Numbered from the stretch's first letter, positions 17,241-25,861 are shown. The stretch is DNA of 56,054 bases from Lachnospiraceae bacterium (GCA_015258065.1 JABZIZ010000016.1:1-56054); one strand, 5' to 3'. Translations and numbers: made by a program. The notes: generated by a model not told the origin, from the letters alone.

Positions 17241-17564
17241 GTGGACAAAGACCATAGTATCGTGATTTTAGGCGGAAATGAATGTATGGAGTGTCAGTAT
17301 AAAACATTGTGCAAAAAATACAACTGTAAGGCGAAGATTTATATTAAGCCGACCAGTGGTTTGAAAAATAAATTGGGCTCTCCGGATCTGATGATTTTTT
17401 TCACCGGCTGCATGTCGCATAAGATGGTTCATTCAGCGATGGCAGAGGTCAAAGGTTTAGACACGGTGATTGAATATTCGAAGAGCGCATCGGCTTCGGC
17501 TCTCAAAGGAATCCTCGAAAAATACTGCTCGGACGAGCAAAAAGAGGCGGTTTTCTGCTCGTGA
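17241..17564 (+). CDS. DUF2325 domain protein
   Basis: A 107-residue protein read from GTG at 17241 with the DUF2325 pattern: IVILGGNECMECQYK at the start, PDLMIFFTGCMSHKMVHSA in the middle and SKSASASALKGIL at the end. The fold looks like a small Rossmann-like domain; cysteines (CMEC, C at TLCKKYNC, GCMSH) could bind metal, but this is not shown. Function unknown; it lies in the flavodoxin-DUF3793 group. Confidence 0.85.
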   Translation: MDKDHSIVILGGNECMECQYKTLCKKYNCKAKIYIKPTSGLKNKLGSPDLMIFFTGCMSHKMVHSAMAEVKGLDTVIEYSKSASASALKGILEKYCSDEQKEAVFCS

Positions 17565-17600
17565 AATCTTTTGTGGGGGAGCAGAGTGAAATAAGCGCCT

Positions 17601-17629
17601 TTGACAAAATTTCCATCTACTTTTAAAAT
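17601..17629 (+). promoter_or_regulatory. Sigma-70-type promoter of the second DtxR-like gene
   Basis: TTGACA at 17601 and TAAAAT at 17624, with a 17-bp spacer. It would start transcription near 17636, about 43 bp before the regulator's ATG. Confidence 0.7.
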
Positions 17630-17678
17630 TAGTAGAGTTAGGGATCTGTATTTTTTTGCTTCAGGGGAGGAGGAGTTC

Positions 17679-18053
17679 ATGCCCATCAGCGTAGCACCCG
17701 GGCGCTCCAGAGAAGATTATCTGGAAGCGATTTTGATGTTGATTCATGAAAAGGGTGCCTGTCGAATCACAGATATTGCAACGAAATTAAACTATTCCAT
17801 GCCCAGCGTTTCGGTTGGAGTGAAGAAGTTGGAGGATGATGGACTGGTCTTGCGGGATGACTGGAGAATTGTCCTGACGAAGGAGGGAAAGGAGATTGCG
17901 GAAGGCACCTTGAAGAAGCATCTTTTTTTCCGAAAACTGTTCGAAGCGGCAGGGATTGATGCAGAGGTCGCGGAGCAGGAAGCCTGTCTCGTAGAACATG
18001 TCATCAGCGATGATAGCTTCCGAAAGCTTTCCAAGCATCTTCATGTGGATTGA
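17679..18053 (+). CDS. DtxR/MntR-family metal-dependent regulator (second copy)
   Basis: A 124-residue protein with the winged helix-turn-helix (SREDYLEAILMLIHEKGACR, MPSVSVGVKKLEDDGLV) and the metal/dimerisation domain (LFFRKLFEAAGIDAEV, CLVEHVISDDSFRKLSKHL). It lacks the SH3-like domain, like the copy at 8668. ATG 17679 follows GGGGAGGAGGAG, so a longer reading from 17601 is not used. It has its own promoter and terminator and sits between the flavodoxin group and the metal ATPase, making it the best candidate to read the AGTTA-N7-CTAAT motif. Confidence 0.9.
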   Translation: MPISVAPGRSREDYLEAILMLIHEKGACRITDIATKLNYSMPSVSVGVKKLEDDGLVLRDDWRIVLTKEGKEIAEGTLKKHLFFRKLFEAAGIDAEVAEQEACLVEHVISDDSFRKLSKHLHVD

Positions 18054-18086
18054 GTGTTAACTAATAATGTTTATTTTGTGCTATGG

Positions 18087-18131
18087 GGCGCCTTGCCTTA
18101 TGATCATATAGACAGGCGCTATTGTTTTTTT
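18087..18131 (+). terminator. Intrinsic terminator after the DtxR-like gene
   Basis: GCGCCT and AGGCGC form a GC-rich stem with a long loop, followed by TATTGTTTTTTT. It separates the regulator from the DUF6110/ATPase pair. Confidence 0.65.
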
Positions 18132-18154
18132 AATATTTTTGAAAGGAGTTTACG

Positions 18155-18487
18155 ATGTTTGGTTGGAAAAAGCTTGCAGCATTTGCAGGAGGTGTTTTGT
18201 TTGGAACAGCAGGGATCAGTATTTTAAAGAGTCAGGATGCCAAGAAGGCATACACCCATTGCACAGCGGCCATTCTGCGTGGGAGAGATGCGGTGATGAA
18301 GACCGGGACTTCTCTCCGAGAGAATTGCAGTGATATTTATCAGGACGCTTCCGATATCAATGAACAGAGATATGCCGATGCGGATGAAAAGAAGTTGGAA
18401 GAAGCAAAGGCCATGGTAGAGTCTTACCAGGATAAGGTCAAAGAATACGAGGCCAAGGTGGCGGAGAATCGTAAGTCGGAGAGCTGA
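18155..18487 (+). CDS. DUF6110 family small protein
   Basis: A 110-residue protein with a short Gly-rich hydrophobic N terminus (FAGGVLFGTAGISILKS), a middle with AYTHCTAAILRGRDAV and an acidic coiled-coil C terminus (EEAKAMVESYQDKVKEYEAK). It matches the DUF6110 proteins that precede HMA_2-type metal ATPases in Clostridia. Start is fixed by AAAGGAG 6 bp upstream. It lies 14 bp before the ATPase and may be its membrane partner; this is inferred from position. Confidence 0.75.
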   Translation: MFGWKKLAAFAGGVLFGTAGISILKSQDAKKAYTHCTAAILRGRDAVMKTGTSLRENCSDIYQDASDINEQRYADADEKKLEEAKAMVESYQDKVKEYEAKVAENRKSES

Positions 18488-18501
18488 TCCAGGGGGAAAT
18501 C

Positions 18502-20670
18502 ATGCAATTTTTAATTCGCCACGAGTCTGCGCATACGCTACGTATACACGTGGCTCTTTCTCGTATGTCGATGGAAGAAGCAGACTTGCTGGAATACTAT
18601 TTGAACAATCAACCCTATGTAAGCGGGGTAAAGGTCTTTGAGCAGACCGGAGATGCGCTCATCACCTACCACAGGACGGGTGAGACGAGGCGGCAGCTGC
18701 GGGAAGCTCTTTCCTCTTTTTCCTTCTCCAATCAGGAACTCAGGGCTCTTGTACCGGAAGAGAGCGGAAGGGCGTTAAACAGGGAGTACCAGAATAAAAT
18801 TGTCGGAAAAATTCTCGGGAATTTCTTTCGAAAACTCTTTTTCCCTTCAGGTCTGCGAATGGCATGGAGCCTGGTGAAAAGCATCCGCTTTTTCTGTATG
18901 GCACTTAAATGCCTCTTTAGGGGACGGCTGGATGTGCCGGTTCTGGACGCAGCAGCCATTTTAGCTTCCATGCTGCGCGGAGACTTCGAAACAGCCGGCA
19001 GTATTATGTTCCTATTGGAAACGGGCGACATTCTGGAAGAGTGGACCCACAAGAAATCGGTGGGAGATCTGGCCAGAACTCTATCGCTGAAGGTGGATAA
19101 AGTTTGGCTAAAGGCCGGAGAAGAGGAAGTTCTGGTTGATGTCAATCAAGTAAAGAAGGGCGACCGTTTTGTGGTGCGCACATCGAATATCATTCCTCTG
19201 GACGGAGTTGTAGTGTCCGGAGAAGTCAGTGTAAACCAGGCATCGATGACCGGAGAATCCATCCCTGTCGTCAAAAAGCAGGGGGGAGCCGTCTATGCCG
19301 GAACCGTCGTAGAAGAGGGGGAATGTGTCGTAGAGGTCACGAAAGAAGCAGGCAGCGGCAAGTACGATCAGATTGTAAGGATGATCGAGGAGTCTGAGAA
19401 ACTAAAATCTACGACAGAGTCCAGAGCCTATCATTTGGCGGATTCTCTGGTTCCTTATGCGCTGGCGGGAACGGGACTCACCTATTTGTTTACCAGGAAT
19501 ATCACGCGTGCCATTTCTTTCCTGATGGTAGATTTTTCCTGTGCACTTAAGCTTTCCATGCCGTTGTCGGTGCTTTCCGCAATCCGCGAGGCTGGCAAAT
19601 ACAATATTTCGGTAAAGGGAGGAAAGTTCCTGGAGGCGGTTGCGGAAGCCAAAACCATCGTTTTTGATAAAACGGGGACACTGACCAAGGCGGAACCGAC
19701 CGTGGTTAAAATCTATACCTTTGGTGAATTTGCCAGGATGGACCGGGAAGAGGGTCAAGTAGAAGAGGATCTGGCTTCGGGCAAGGAACTTAGCAGGGGA
19801 CAAAGGGAGGCGCTCAGGCTTTCCGCCTGCCTGGAGGAACATTTCCCTCATTCTATGGCGAATGCCGTAGTGGCAGCCGCCAAAAAGAGGACCATCAATC
19901 ACAAAGAAATGCATTCGGAAGTGCAATACGTCGTTGCACACGGAATCGCTTCTCATGTGGACGGCAAGCGTGTGGTGATCGGCAGCCATCATTTTATTTT
20001 TGAAGACGAGAAGATAACGGTACTTCCGAACGAGCAACACAAGCTGGATGAAATCTCGCATGCCTATACGCAGTTATATCTCGCGATTGGCGGTGAGCTG
20101 GCAGCAGTGCTATGTATCTTTGATCCGCTCAGGAAAGAGGCACCGGAGGTGATTGCGTCTCTCCATGCGCTTGGAATCGACAAGATCTGCATGATGACGG
20201 GAGATAGCGAGAAAACGGCTGCTTCTGTGGCGAATTCTCTTCACATTGATGAATATCATGCAGAAGTACTGCCGCAGGATAAGGCTGCTTTTATTGCCAA
20301 AGAACATGCGGCAGGCCGCAAGGTGATTATGGTTGGTGACGGTGTCAATGATACACCGGCTCTTTCGGAGGCGGATGCAGGAGTGGCGGTCAATGGCGGT
20401 GCCGCCATTGCCAGAGAAGTGGCGGATATCACGATCAGCGCCGACTCCCTGTATGAACTGGTGAAGTTAAGGAAATTATCGGATGCACTGATGAAGAGAA
20501 TCCGGGACAATTACCGTTTCATCATTTCCTTTAATGGAATGCTAATTGCCCTGGGAGTAGCAGGGATTTTGCAACCTGCCACCTCGGCACTTCTTCATAA
20601 TTCTTCCACGATCCTGATCGGTGTCAAGAGCATGACCGATCTGTTGGCAGAAGCGCCGGACGAAAGATAA
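18502..20670 (+). CDS. P1B-type heavy-metal ATPase with an atypical metal motif
   Basis: A 722-residue P-type ATPase. The N-terminal 95 residues resemble the HMA_2 domain and have no CxxC. The catalytic parts are complete: MTGESIPV actuator loop, phosphorylation motif DKTGTLT (Asp389), FPHSMANAV (the HP motif), MVGDGVNDTPAL hinge. The transmembrane metal motif normally reading CPC or SPC is DFSCALKLS (Ser346-Cys347-Ala348), with no proline in the usual place. The substrate cannot be read off; relatives with 'SCALKLS' are suspected Fe or Mn exporters. It is paired with the DUF6110 gene and followed by a clear terminator. Confidence 0.88.
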   Translation: MQFLIRHESAHTLRIHVALSRMSMEEADLLEYYLNNQPYVSGVKVFEQTGDALITYHRTGETRRQLREALSSFSFSNQELRALVPEESGRALNREYQNKIVGKILGNFFRKLFFPSGLRMAWSLVKSIRFFCMALKCLFRGRLDVPVLDAAAILASMLRGDFETAGSIMFLLETGDILEEWTHKKSVGDLARTLSLKVDKVWLKAGEEEVLVDVNQVKKGDRFVVRTSNIIPLDGVVVSGEVSVNQASMTGESIPVVKKQGGAVYAGTVVEEGECVVEVTKEAGSGKYDQIVRMIEESEKLKSTTESRAYHLADSLVPYALAGTGLTYLFTRNITRAISFLMVDFSCALKLSMPLSVLSAIREAGKYNISVKGGKFLEAVAEAKTIVFDKTGTLTKAEPTVVKIYTFGEFARMDREEGQVEEDLASGKELSRGQREALRLSACLEEHFPHSMANAVVAAAKKRTINHKEMHSEVQYVVAHGIASHVDGKRVVIGSHHFIFEDEKITVLPNEQHKLDEISHAYTQLYLAIGGELAAVLCIFDPLRKEAPEVIASLHALGIDKICMMTGDSEKTAASVANSLHIDEYHAEVLPQDKAAFIAKEHAAGRKVIMVGDGVNDTPALSEADAGVAVNGGAAIAREVADITISADSLYELVKLRKLSDALMKRIRDNYRFIISFNGMLIALGVAGILQPATSALLHNSSTILIGVKSMTDLLAEAPDER

Positions 20671-20705
20671 ACGGACTTTTACCGGGTCATTATGGAAAAA
20701 ACAGA

Positions 20706-20743
20706 AGGGCAAAACAGGGAACAACCTTGTTTTGCTCTTTTTA
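20706..20743 (+). terminator. Intrinsic terminator after the metal ATPase
   Basis: AGGGCAAAACAGGG and CCTTGTTTTGCTCT form a stem with one mismatch and a five-base loop, followed by TTTTTT-like T residues. Confidence 0.85.
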
Positions 20744-20968
20744 TGATGCAAGTGCAAGGATCAAAAGATCCAACCTTCCCCCTGCCAGCAGGCCTGTGCC
20801 GGATGGAGACTCCTTTGGTCTTTGTATGAATGAATCAGAACTCTGTAATTAGACCCTATGATTAGAAGCCTATAATTAGAATTCCAACTTGCAAATTATA
20901 TTGAATTCCTTTAAACTACAACCTGATTGTAAAACATTGGAATCAAGTGAGATCGGGGAGAGATAACC
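20744..20968 (+). promoter_or_regulatory. Gap before the DUF4418/FtsX module
   Basis: No gene is visible. ATTAGA occurs three times 13-14 bp apart between about 20837 and 20884, and the stretch after it is AT-rich. TTGCAA at about 20889 is a possible -35 box without a sure partner. Confidence 0.3.
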
Positions 20969-21421
20969 ATGAAAAAATATCATCGAATACAAATTGTCCT
21001 GGTGGCGGTGCAGCTGGTGTTTGCATTTTTGTTAATGATCGGGGAAAAGACCTTTTTGCGCCCCTGCAGTGCCAGACCGGACGGAACGTTCATGACTTGT
21101 CACTGGGCGGGCGAATCGGTTTACGTTCTTTCAATCCTTCTGTTTTTTGGGGCGATGCTCATGCTGATCATCCGTAAACAGGAAGTATATGCCGCACTGG
21201 AGGGAATGGTCATCTTGATCTGCCTCCTCATGAAACACATCCCGGGCGGATTCATCCCTCTTTGTATGAAAAAGGATATGCGCTGCTGGGCGGTGATGCG
21301 CCCCGGGGTCGGTCTGCTCTGCGCCCTTGTCATTCTGCTCGCGATTGTGGTTGAAGTTCTCGTATGGAGGACAAAAAAAGAGGCGGGAAGTGGAGATGAG
21401 AACAGGGGAGAGAAGCAATGA
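20969..21421 (+). CDS. DUF4418 family membrane protein
   Basis: A 150-residue protein with four hydrophobic spans and conserved cysteines facing the outside between the first two (FLRPCSARPDGTFMTCHWAG), plus PLCMKKDMRCWA later. This matches DUF4418, a family found next to FtsX/LolD-type ABC genes in anaerobes. The role is unknown; the paired Cys-containing loops suggest metal or disulfide chemistry outside the membrane. Its TGA overlaps the ATG of the next gene (ATGA), indicating translational coupling. Confidence 0.8.
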   Translation: MKKYHRIQIVLVAVQLVFAFLLMIGEKTFLRPCSARPDGTFMTCHWAGESVYVLSILLFFGAMLMLIIRKQEVYAALEGMVILICLLMKHIPGGFIPLCMKKDMRCWAVMRPGVGLLCALVILLAIVVEVLVWRTKKEAGSGDENRGEKQ

Positions 21422-22620
21422 GGCTTTTCGATTCCCTTCCGGTCAAAAATATAAGCAGGAGGCCGTTTCGGAGCGGCGCTCTTATTTTGCTTTCTTTTTT
21501 GCTGTGCTTCTTGATCACGGGCGGAAGTTTGATTATTTTTGGTCTTCAGAGCGGACTGCACTCTTTGCAAAGCAGACTCGGCGCGGATCTGATGGTTGTT
21601 CCCTACGAAGCGACGACGAAGGCGGATATCGGCAACATCGTTCTGCAGGGTAATACCGGATATTTTTACATGGATAAAAAGAAGCTGGAGGAGATCCGCA
21701 ACCTGGAAGGTGTCGGGAAGATTTCCGCACAGTTTTTTCTTGCCAGCTGTTCCGCCAGCTGCTGTTCCACCAAGGTGCAGATCATCGGGATTGATCCGCA
21801 AACGGACTTTACGATTCAGCCCTGGATCGAAAAAAGCTATGGGAAAAATCCCGCCTATTTAGAGATTCTCGTAGGGAATAGTCTGAATGCCTTTGCGGGA
21901 GATACGATGACGTTTTATGGAACAAAGGTGAAGGTGGTCGGAAAGTTGGCCAAGACCGGTACGTACCTGGACACCTCTGTCTTCTGCGGACCGGATACCA
22001 TTAGGACGCTGATTACGGCGGCAAAAGAAAGGAAAATGTTCAATTTCGGAAATCTGGATCCGAATAAAATTGTCTCCTGCATCATGGTGGATATGGCAGA
22101 CGGATATTCGGTGGATGAAGTGATGAATGAGATCAACCTGCATGTACGGAAGGTCAGGGCCATTCGAACTGCAGAAATGATTGCGAATGTATCGGATCAG
22201 CTGGAGGGTACCAGCAGCATTGCAACGGCACTGACGGTGGCGGTCTGGATTCTTTCTCTCATCATTCTGTCTCTTGCTTATACCATGATGACCAGAGAAC
22301 GGAGAAAAGAATTTGCGCTGCTACGCGTGATGGGAGCGTCCGGCAAGATGTTAAGCGGGATTCTGCTGATCGAATCCTTTCTTTTAAGCGCTGTCGGCAG
22401 CGTGATGGGAGCCATTTTGGCTGTAGGGATGTCGGAGGCATTCAGCGCTCTGATTGAGGAATCCATGAAGATGCCTTTTCTGTTGCCGGAGGGTTTCCGG
22501 CTGATTGCCCTTGTGCTTGGGACGACGCTTCTGTCCATTGGCGCAGGTGCGCTTTCAAGCGCATTTTCCGCCGCTAAAATGAGCAAAATAGATGCCGCTC
22601 TTACACTGAGGTCGGAGTGA
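21418..22620 (+). CDS. FtsX-like ABC transporter permease
   Basis: A 400-residue MacB/FtsX-type permease. One membrane helix at about 20-45 is followed by an outside domain of roughly 200 residues with a cysteine group (SCSASCCSTK), then three C-terminal helices with MMTRERRKEFALLRVMGASG, the FtsX coupling motif. It works with the ATPase encoded 16 bp downstream. Its build is like the two permeases of the FTR1 operon, so this module may be a duplicated or companion system. Confidence 0.88.
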   Translation: MRLFDSLPVKNISRRPFRSGALILLSFLLCFLITGGSLIIFGLQSGLHSLQSRLGADLMVVPYEATTKADIGNIVLQGNTGYFYMDKKKLEEIRNLEGVGKISAQFFLASCSASCCSTKVQIIGIDPQTDFTIQPWIEKSYGKNPAYLEILVGNSLNAFAGDTMTFYGTKVKVVGKLAKTGTYLDTSVFCGPDTIRTLITAAKERKMFNFGNLDPNKIVSCIMVDMADGYSVDEVMNEINLHVRKVRAIRTAEMIANVSDQLEGTSSIATALTVAVWILSLIILSLAYTMMTRERRKEFALLRVMGASGKMLSGILLIESFLLSAVGSVMGAILAVGMSEAFSALIEESMKMPFLLPEGFRLIALVLGTTLLSIGAGALSSAFSAAKMSKIDAALTLRSE

Positions 22621-22636
22621 TACGGAGAACAATCGG

Positions 22637-23338
22637 ATGTTATATGCAGAGGGAATTCAAAAACAATATATTAGGAAACGCAAAGACAGCAATGTGTTTG
22701 AGGCGGTGCAGGAAACGACCTTAGAGATTGCAAACGGTAAGATCACGGTGATCCATGGGAGAAGTGGCAGCGGAAAGAGTACGCTACTAAACATGCTCTC
22801 CGGTATTCTGAAGCCTACCAGAGGGCGGGTTCTGCTCGGAGAGACCGATCTCTATCAATTGGATGACGTGAGGCGGGCGCTTTTGCGTAATGAAAAATTC
22901 GGTGTGGTACCGCAGGGGCAGAGCGCGATTTATTCGTTGAATGTGCTGGAAAACGTACTCTTACCTTTTACCATGTACGAAAAAAGGACGAAACAGTTGG
23001 GAGATCTGCAGGAGGCCAGAAGAAGAGCGGAAGCCCTGCTTTCCGCCACAGGGCTGCAGGAACTGCGGGACGTCTTTCCACAGGAGCTTTCCGGTGGAGA
23101 ACTCAGGAGGATGGCCATTGCCAGAGCACTCATGATGAAACCGGAGATCGTTTTTGCAGATGAGCCTACAGAAGACCTTGATGATTCCAATACGAAGGTC
23201 GTGTTAAAGCTTTTTGAAGATGCCGCAAAGAACGGTTGTGCTGTTTTAATCGTGACACATGATAATAGCGTGTTCCCATACGCCAACGTCCTACTCCGGA
23301 TGGACGACGGAAAGTTGAAAGAGGAGAAAGATGTATAA
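22637..23338 (+). CDS. ABC transporter ATP-binding protein, LolD/MacB type
   Basis: A 233-residue ATPase with Walker A GRSGSGKST, signature LSGGELRRMAIARAL and Walker B IVFADEPTEDLDDSN. It closes the DUF4418-FtsX-ATPase operon. LolD-like ATPases paired with FtsX permeases usually act on substrates at the outer membrane face (export or mechanical work), not as classical importers. In Walker B the usual G before N is E (TEDLD), a minor variation. Confidence 0.9.
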   Translation: MLYAEGIQKQYIRKRKDSNVFEAVQETTLEIANGKITVIHGRSGSGKSTLLNMLSGILKPTRGRVLLGETDLYQLDDVRRALLRNEKFGVVPQGQSAIYSLNVLENVLLPFTMYEKRTKQLGDLQEARRRAEALLSATGLQELRDVFPQELSGGELRRMAIARALMMKPEIVFADEPTEDLDDSNTKVVLKLFEDAAKNGCAVLIVTHDNSVFPYANVLLRMDDGKLKEEKDV

Positions 23339-23374
23339 AGTTTCCGTTCTCTTCATACTTTCATAAAATATGGC

Positions 23375-23402
23375 TTGCATCTTCGAAAAAATGCGTTATA
23401 CT
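23375..23402 (+). promoter_or_regulatory. Promoter of the FTR1 iron operon
   Basis: TTGCAT at 23375 and TATACT at 23397, spacer 16 bp. Transcription would begin near 23409, so the AGTTA-N7-CTAAT motif at 23420 lies just inside the transcript start, a normal place for a repressor. Confidence 0.6.
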
Positions 23403-23419
23403 TAATAACCGTGAATACA

Positions 23420-23436
23420 AGTTAACAGCATCTAAT
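23420..23436. promoter_or_regulatory. Candidate metal-regulator operator before FTR1
   Basis: AGTTAACAGCATCTAAT, matching the two copies before flavodoxin in the pattern AGTTA-N2-A-N4-CTAAT. Confidence 0.45.
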
Positions 23437-23504
23437 AGAGAATAGTTGATGTTTAAGAAAGCAAGGACATGCAATCATAAGTAGTACTGTTTTGGAGGAG
23501 TAAG

Positions 23505-25022
23505 ATGAATCAATCAATCAAGGGAAGACGAATCGGGATTTTGTTGTTTTCCGTCCTGGCGGCTGCGCTGATGATTTTCACTCTGCCGTCGCAAATGGTG
23601 CCCGCCTATGCAAAGGGCAAGACGGAGGTCTATGCCACCTGGAAGGAGTACCAGAAGAGCGGACAGGAATCCGGAACCTGGAATGATGTCGCTGCGGCGA
23701 TGGATCAGGCTTTTGACAAAGCACAGGAATTATTTTCCGCCAAGGACTATGATGGCGCATACAAGTGGATTAACAACGCCTACTATGGGTATTATGAAAC
23801 CACGGGATTCGAGAGAATGGCGATGGGATATATCGCCGGCTCCAGAAAAACGGAAGTAGAGTTACAGTTTGCTTCTTGCAAATCGGTTGCAAAGAACAAG
23901 GGAACAGAGCAGGACTTCAAGAAAGAACTGGATACCCTTCGTTCCATGATTCATCATGACGCCAACGTCCTCGATGGAAAGTCGGATGCAAATGATTCTT
24001 CGGATGCATCTGCCACTTCGAGCGGCGCAGGGCAGGCAAGTGCTTCTTCCGGAAGCAGCACTTCGGCTGCAACCGCAGCATTTGTGGCTTCCTTCTCCAT
24101 TATTCTGAGAGAAGGGTTTGAGGCCATTCTGATTGTCGGAGCGATGATTGCCTATCTGGTCAAGATGGCAGGAGAAGATAATGCACGCAGAAAGAAGCTG
24201 CTTCTTCCCATCTATATCGGCTCGGTCATGGGTGTTGTGATGAGCCTGGTTCTGGCTTGGCTGTTAAATCTTCTCCGACTTGCCAATTCCGCTTCGCAGG
24301 AAGTGATCGAAGGAATTACGGCGCTGACCGCAGTCTTCGTTCTCTATTATGTCAGCAACTGGATGCTCTCCAAGTCGGAAACAGAAGCTTGGTCCTCCTA
24401 CATTAAGTCCAAGGCGGAACAATCTTCCGCTAATAACAATACGAGGGCACTTGGTTTCACCGCCTTCCTCGCTGTTTTCAGAGAGGGTGCGGAGGTGGTT
24501 CTGTTCTTCCAGCCCATGCTTGCGGGAGACAATATTCATTCCGTCTTTATGGGATTCATCATCGGTTGCATTTCACTGGTGTTCGTTTACCTTGCCATCC
24601 ACTTCCTGAGTCTCAGGATTCCGATTAAGCCGTTTTTCACCTTCACCAGCATCCTGATGTTTGTGATGTCCATTTCCTTCCTGGGCGGCGGCATCAAAGA
24701 GTTGATCGAGGGAGACGTGCTTCCAATGACTTCCCCTGCATGGCTACAGTGGATCCCGTCCAATGATCTGATGGATGTGTTAGGTATTTATCCGACGCTG
24801 CAGACGTTGATTCCTCAGCTAATCCTGTTAGTAATCACCGTGGTGGTCTATGTGAAGCAGACCAGGAAAAATCATGCGCTGCATGCACAGGCATTGGCAG
24901 AACATGAGGCTGCAGAAGCAAAGCGCATCGCGGAGGAAAAGAAGGCTGCGGATGAGCAGCTTAGAAAGACCATCCGCGAAGTAGTGGAGCAGGTTCTTGC
25001 CGAGAAATCGGGACAGCAGTAA
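23505..25022 (+). CDS. FTR1-family iron permease
   Basis: A 505-residue membrane protein. A signal-peptide-like helix is followed by an outside domain of about 150 residues and a Ser/Ala-rich linker, then seven or so helices of the FTR1/EfeU type. Both iron-binding REGxE motifs are present: REGFE at 202-206 and REGAE at 326-330. The C terminus is a charged helix (EAAEAKRIAEEKKAADEQLR). It imports iron and is the first gene of an operon matching the FTR1-P19 systems of Campylobacter and the Ftr system of Bordetella. Start follows TTTGGAGGAG with good spacing. Confidence 0.95.
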   Translation: MNQSIKGRRIGILLFSVLAAALMIFTLPSQMVPAYAKGKTEVYATWKEYQKSGQESGTWNDVAAAMDQAFDKAQELFSAKDYDGAYKWINNAYYGYYETTGFERMAMGYIAGSRKTEVELQFASCKSVAKNKGTEQDFKKELDTLRSMIHHDANVLDGKSDANDSSDASATSSGAGQASASSGSSTSAATAAFVASFSIILREGFEAILIVGAMIAYLVKMAGEDNARRKKLLLPIYIGSVMGVVMSLVLAWLLNLLRLANSASQEVIEGITALTAVFVLYYVSNWMLSKSETEAWSSYIKSKAEQSSANNNTRALGFTAFLAVFREGAEVVLFFQPMLAGDNIHSVFMGFIIGCISLVFVYLAIHFLSLRIPIKPFFTFTSILMFVMSISFLGGGIKELIEGDVLPMTSPAWLQWIPSNDLMDVLGIYPTLQTLIPQLILLVITVVVYVKQTRKNHALHAQALAEHEAAEAKRIAEEKKAADEQLRKTIREVVEQVLAEKSGQQ

Positions 25023-25100
25023 CGCGGATAATGATCGGAAAAGCTCAGCCTTTCCCGTGAATTATAGATCAAAAAACCATTTCATTTAGAGGAGGGAACA

Positions 25101-25769
25101 ATGAAAAAGAAAGTAATTTCAACTCTTTTCTCCGTTGCGGCCGTATCGGCAATGCTGATCACCGGCTGTGGAAGCTCGAACAGCGCGCAGACTCAGTCGT
25201 CCAGCGCACCGGCTTCCAGCGCAGCAGCTTCTACCGAAGCAGTTGCAGCAACGGCAACTTCGGATGCAGGAGCAGCAGCACCGGGAGATGCTGCAGGATT
25301 TACAGAGAATCCGATCTTCGAAGATGCAAAGGTAGACTTTATGAATGTCTCCGCCGTTTATTTCCAGCCGGTTCCGATGGCACCCGGACAGGAAGATATT
25401 TCCAAGTTTAATATGCATCTGGAGTGCGACGTGCATGCACTGAAGAATGATCTTGGATACGGTGTCGGTGACTGGATTCCTTATCTGACGATTGACTATG
25501 ATATCAAGGGATCCGATGGAAAGACCGCAGCTTCGGGAACTTTCATGGAAATGAGCGCTTCCGACGGTCCGCATTACGGCGCTAATATCAACCTTCCGAA
25601 GGCGGATACCTACAGTGTTACCTTTACCTTCCACAGCCCGGCTGAGAATGGATATCTGATTCACTCTGACAAAGAGACCGGCCCCGGAGGAGTTCTGGAA
25701 GATCACTTCAAGAACGGAAACCTGACCTATACCTATAAGGGATGGGATTACACACCGCAGGAGTGGTAA
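25101..25769 (+). CDS. P19/Tp34-type iron-binding lipoprotein
   Basis: A 222-residue lipoprotein: lipobox ITGC near residue 22, a Ser/Ala-rich linker to about residue 65, then the P19/Tp34 domain. The metal-site residues of the family are recognisable in PVPMAPGQEDISKFNMHLEC, DVHALKND and GPHYGANINL (Met, Glu and His ligands). P19 proteins bind Cu/Mn and Fe outside the membrane and hand iron to the FTR1 permease encoded just upstream (78-bp gap). A large hairpin follows the gene. Confidence 0.93.
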   Translation: MKKKVISTLFSVAAVSAMLITGCGSSNSAQTQSSSAPASSAAASTEAVAATATSDAGAAAPGDAAGFTENPIFEDAKVDFMNVSAVYFQPVPMAPGQEDISKFNMHLECDVHALKNDLGYGVGDWIPYLTIDYDIKGSDGKTAASGTFMEMSASDGPHYGANINLPKADTYSVTFTFHSPAENGYLIHSDKETGPGGVLEDHFKNGNLTYTYKGWDYTPQEW

Positions 25770-25798
25770 AGAGTACGGCAACTTGAATGCTTTTTCTG

Positions 25799-25834
25799 GT
25801 ACGCTGTGTCCGATCTCAGTCGGAGACAGCGTAC
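25799..25834 (+). other. Large hairpin between the P19 and DUF2318 genes
   Basis: GTACGCTGTGTCCG and CGGAGACAGCGTAC form a 14-bp stem with one mismatch and an eight-base loop. No T-run follows, so it is more likely an mRNA processing or stability element that could raise P19 output relative to later genes. Confidence 0.65.
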
Positions 25835-25861
25835 TGCCACGTTTATTACGAGGAAAAGATT

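Noticed and set aside
17533..17563. ACGAGCA/TGCTCGT stem at the end of the DUF2325 gene
   Set aside because: It lies within the coding end and has no T-run after it; too weak to call a terminator.
19402..20061. A 219-codon minus-strand frame inside the metal ATPase gene
   Set aside because: Shadow of the P-type ATPase; His/Arg/Cys-rich nonsense-like product.
20837..20884. Three ATTAGA copies 13-14 bp apart before the DUF4418 gene
   Set aside because: Units are only six bases in AT-rich DNA and the spacing is uneven, so chance cannot be excluded.
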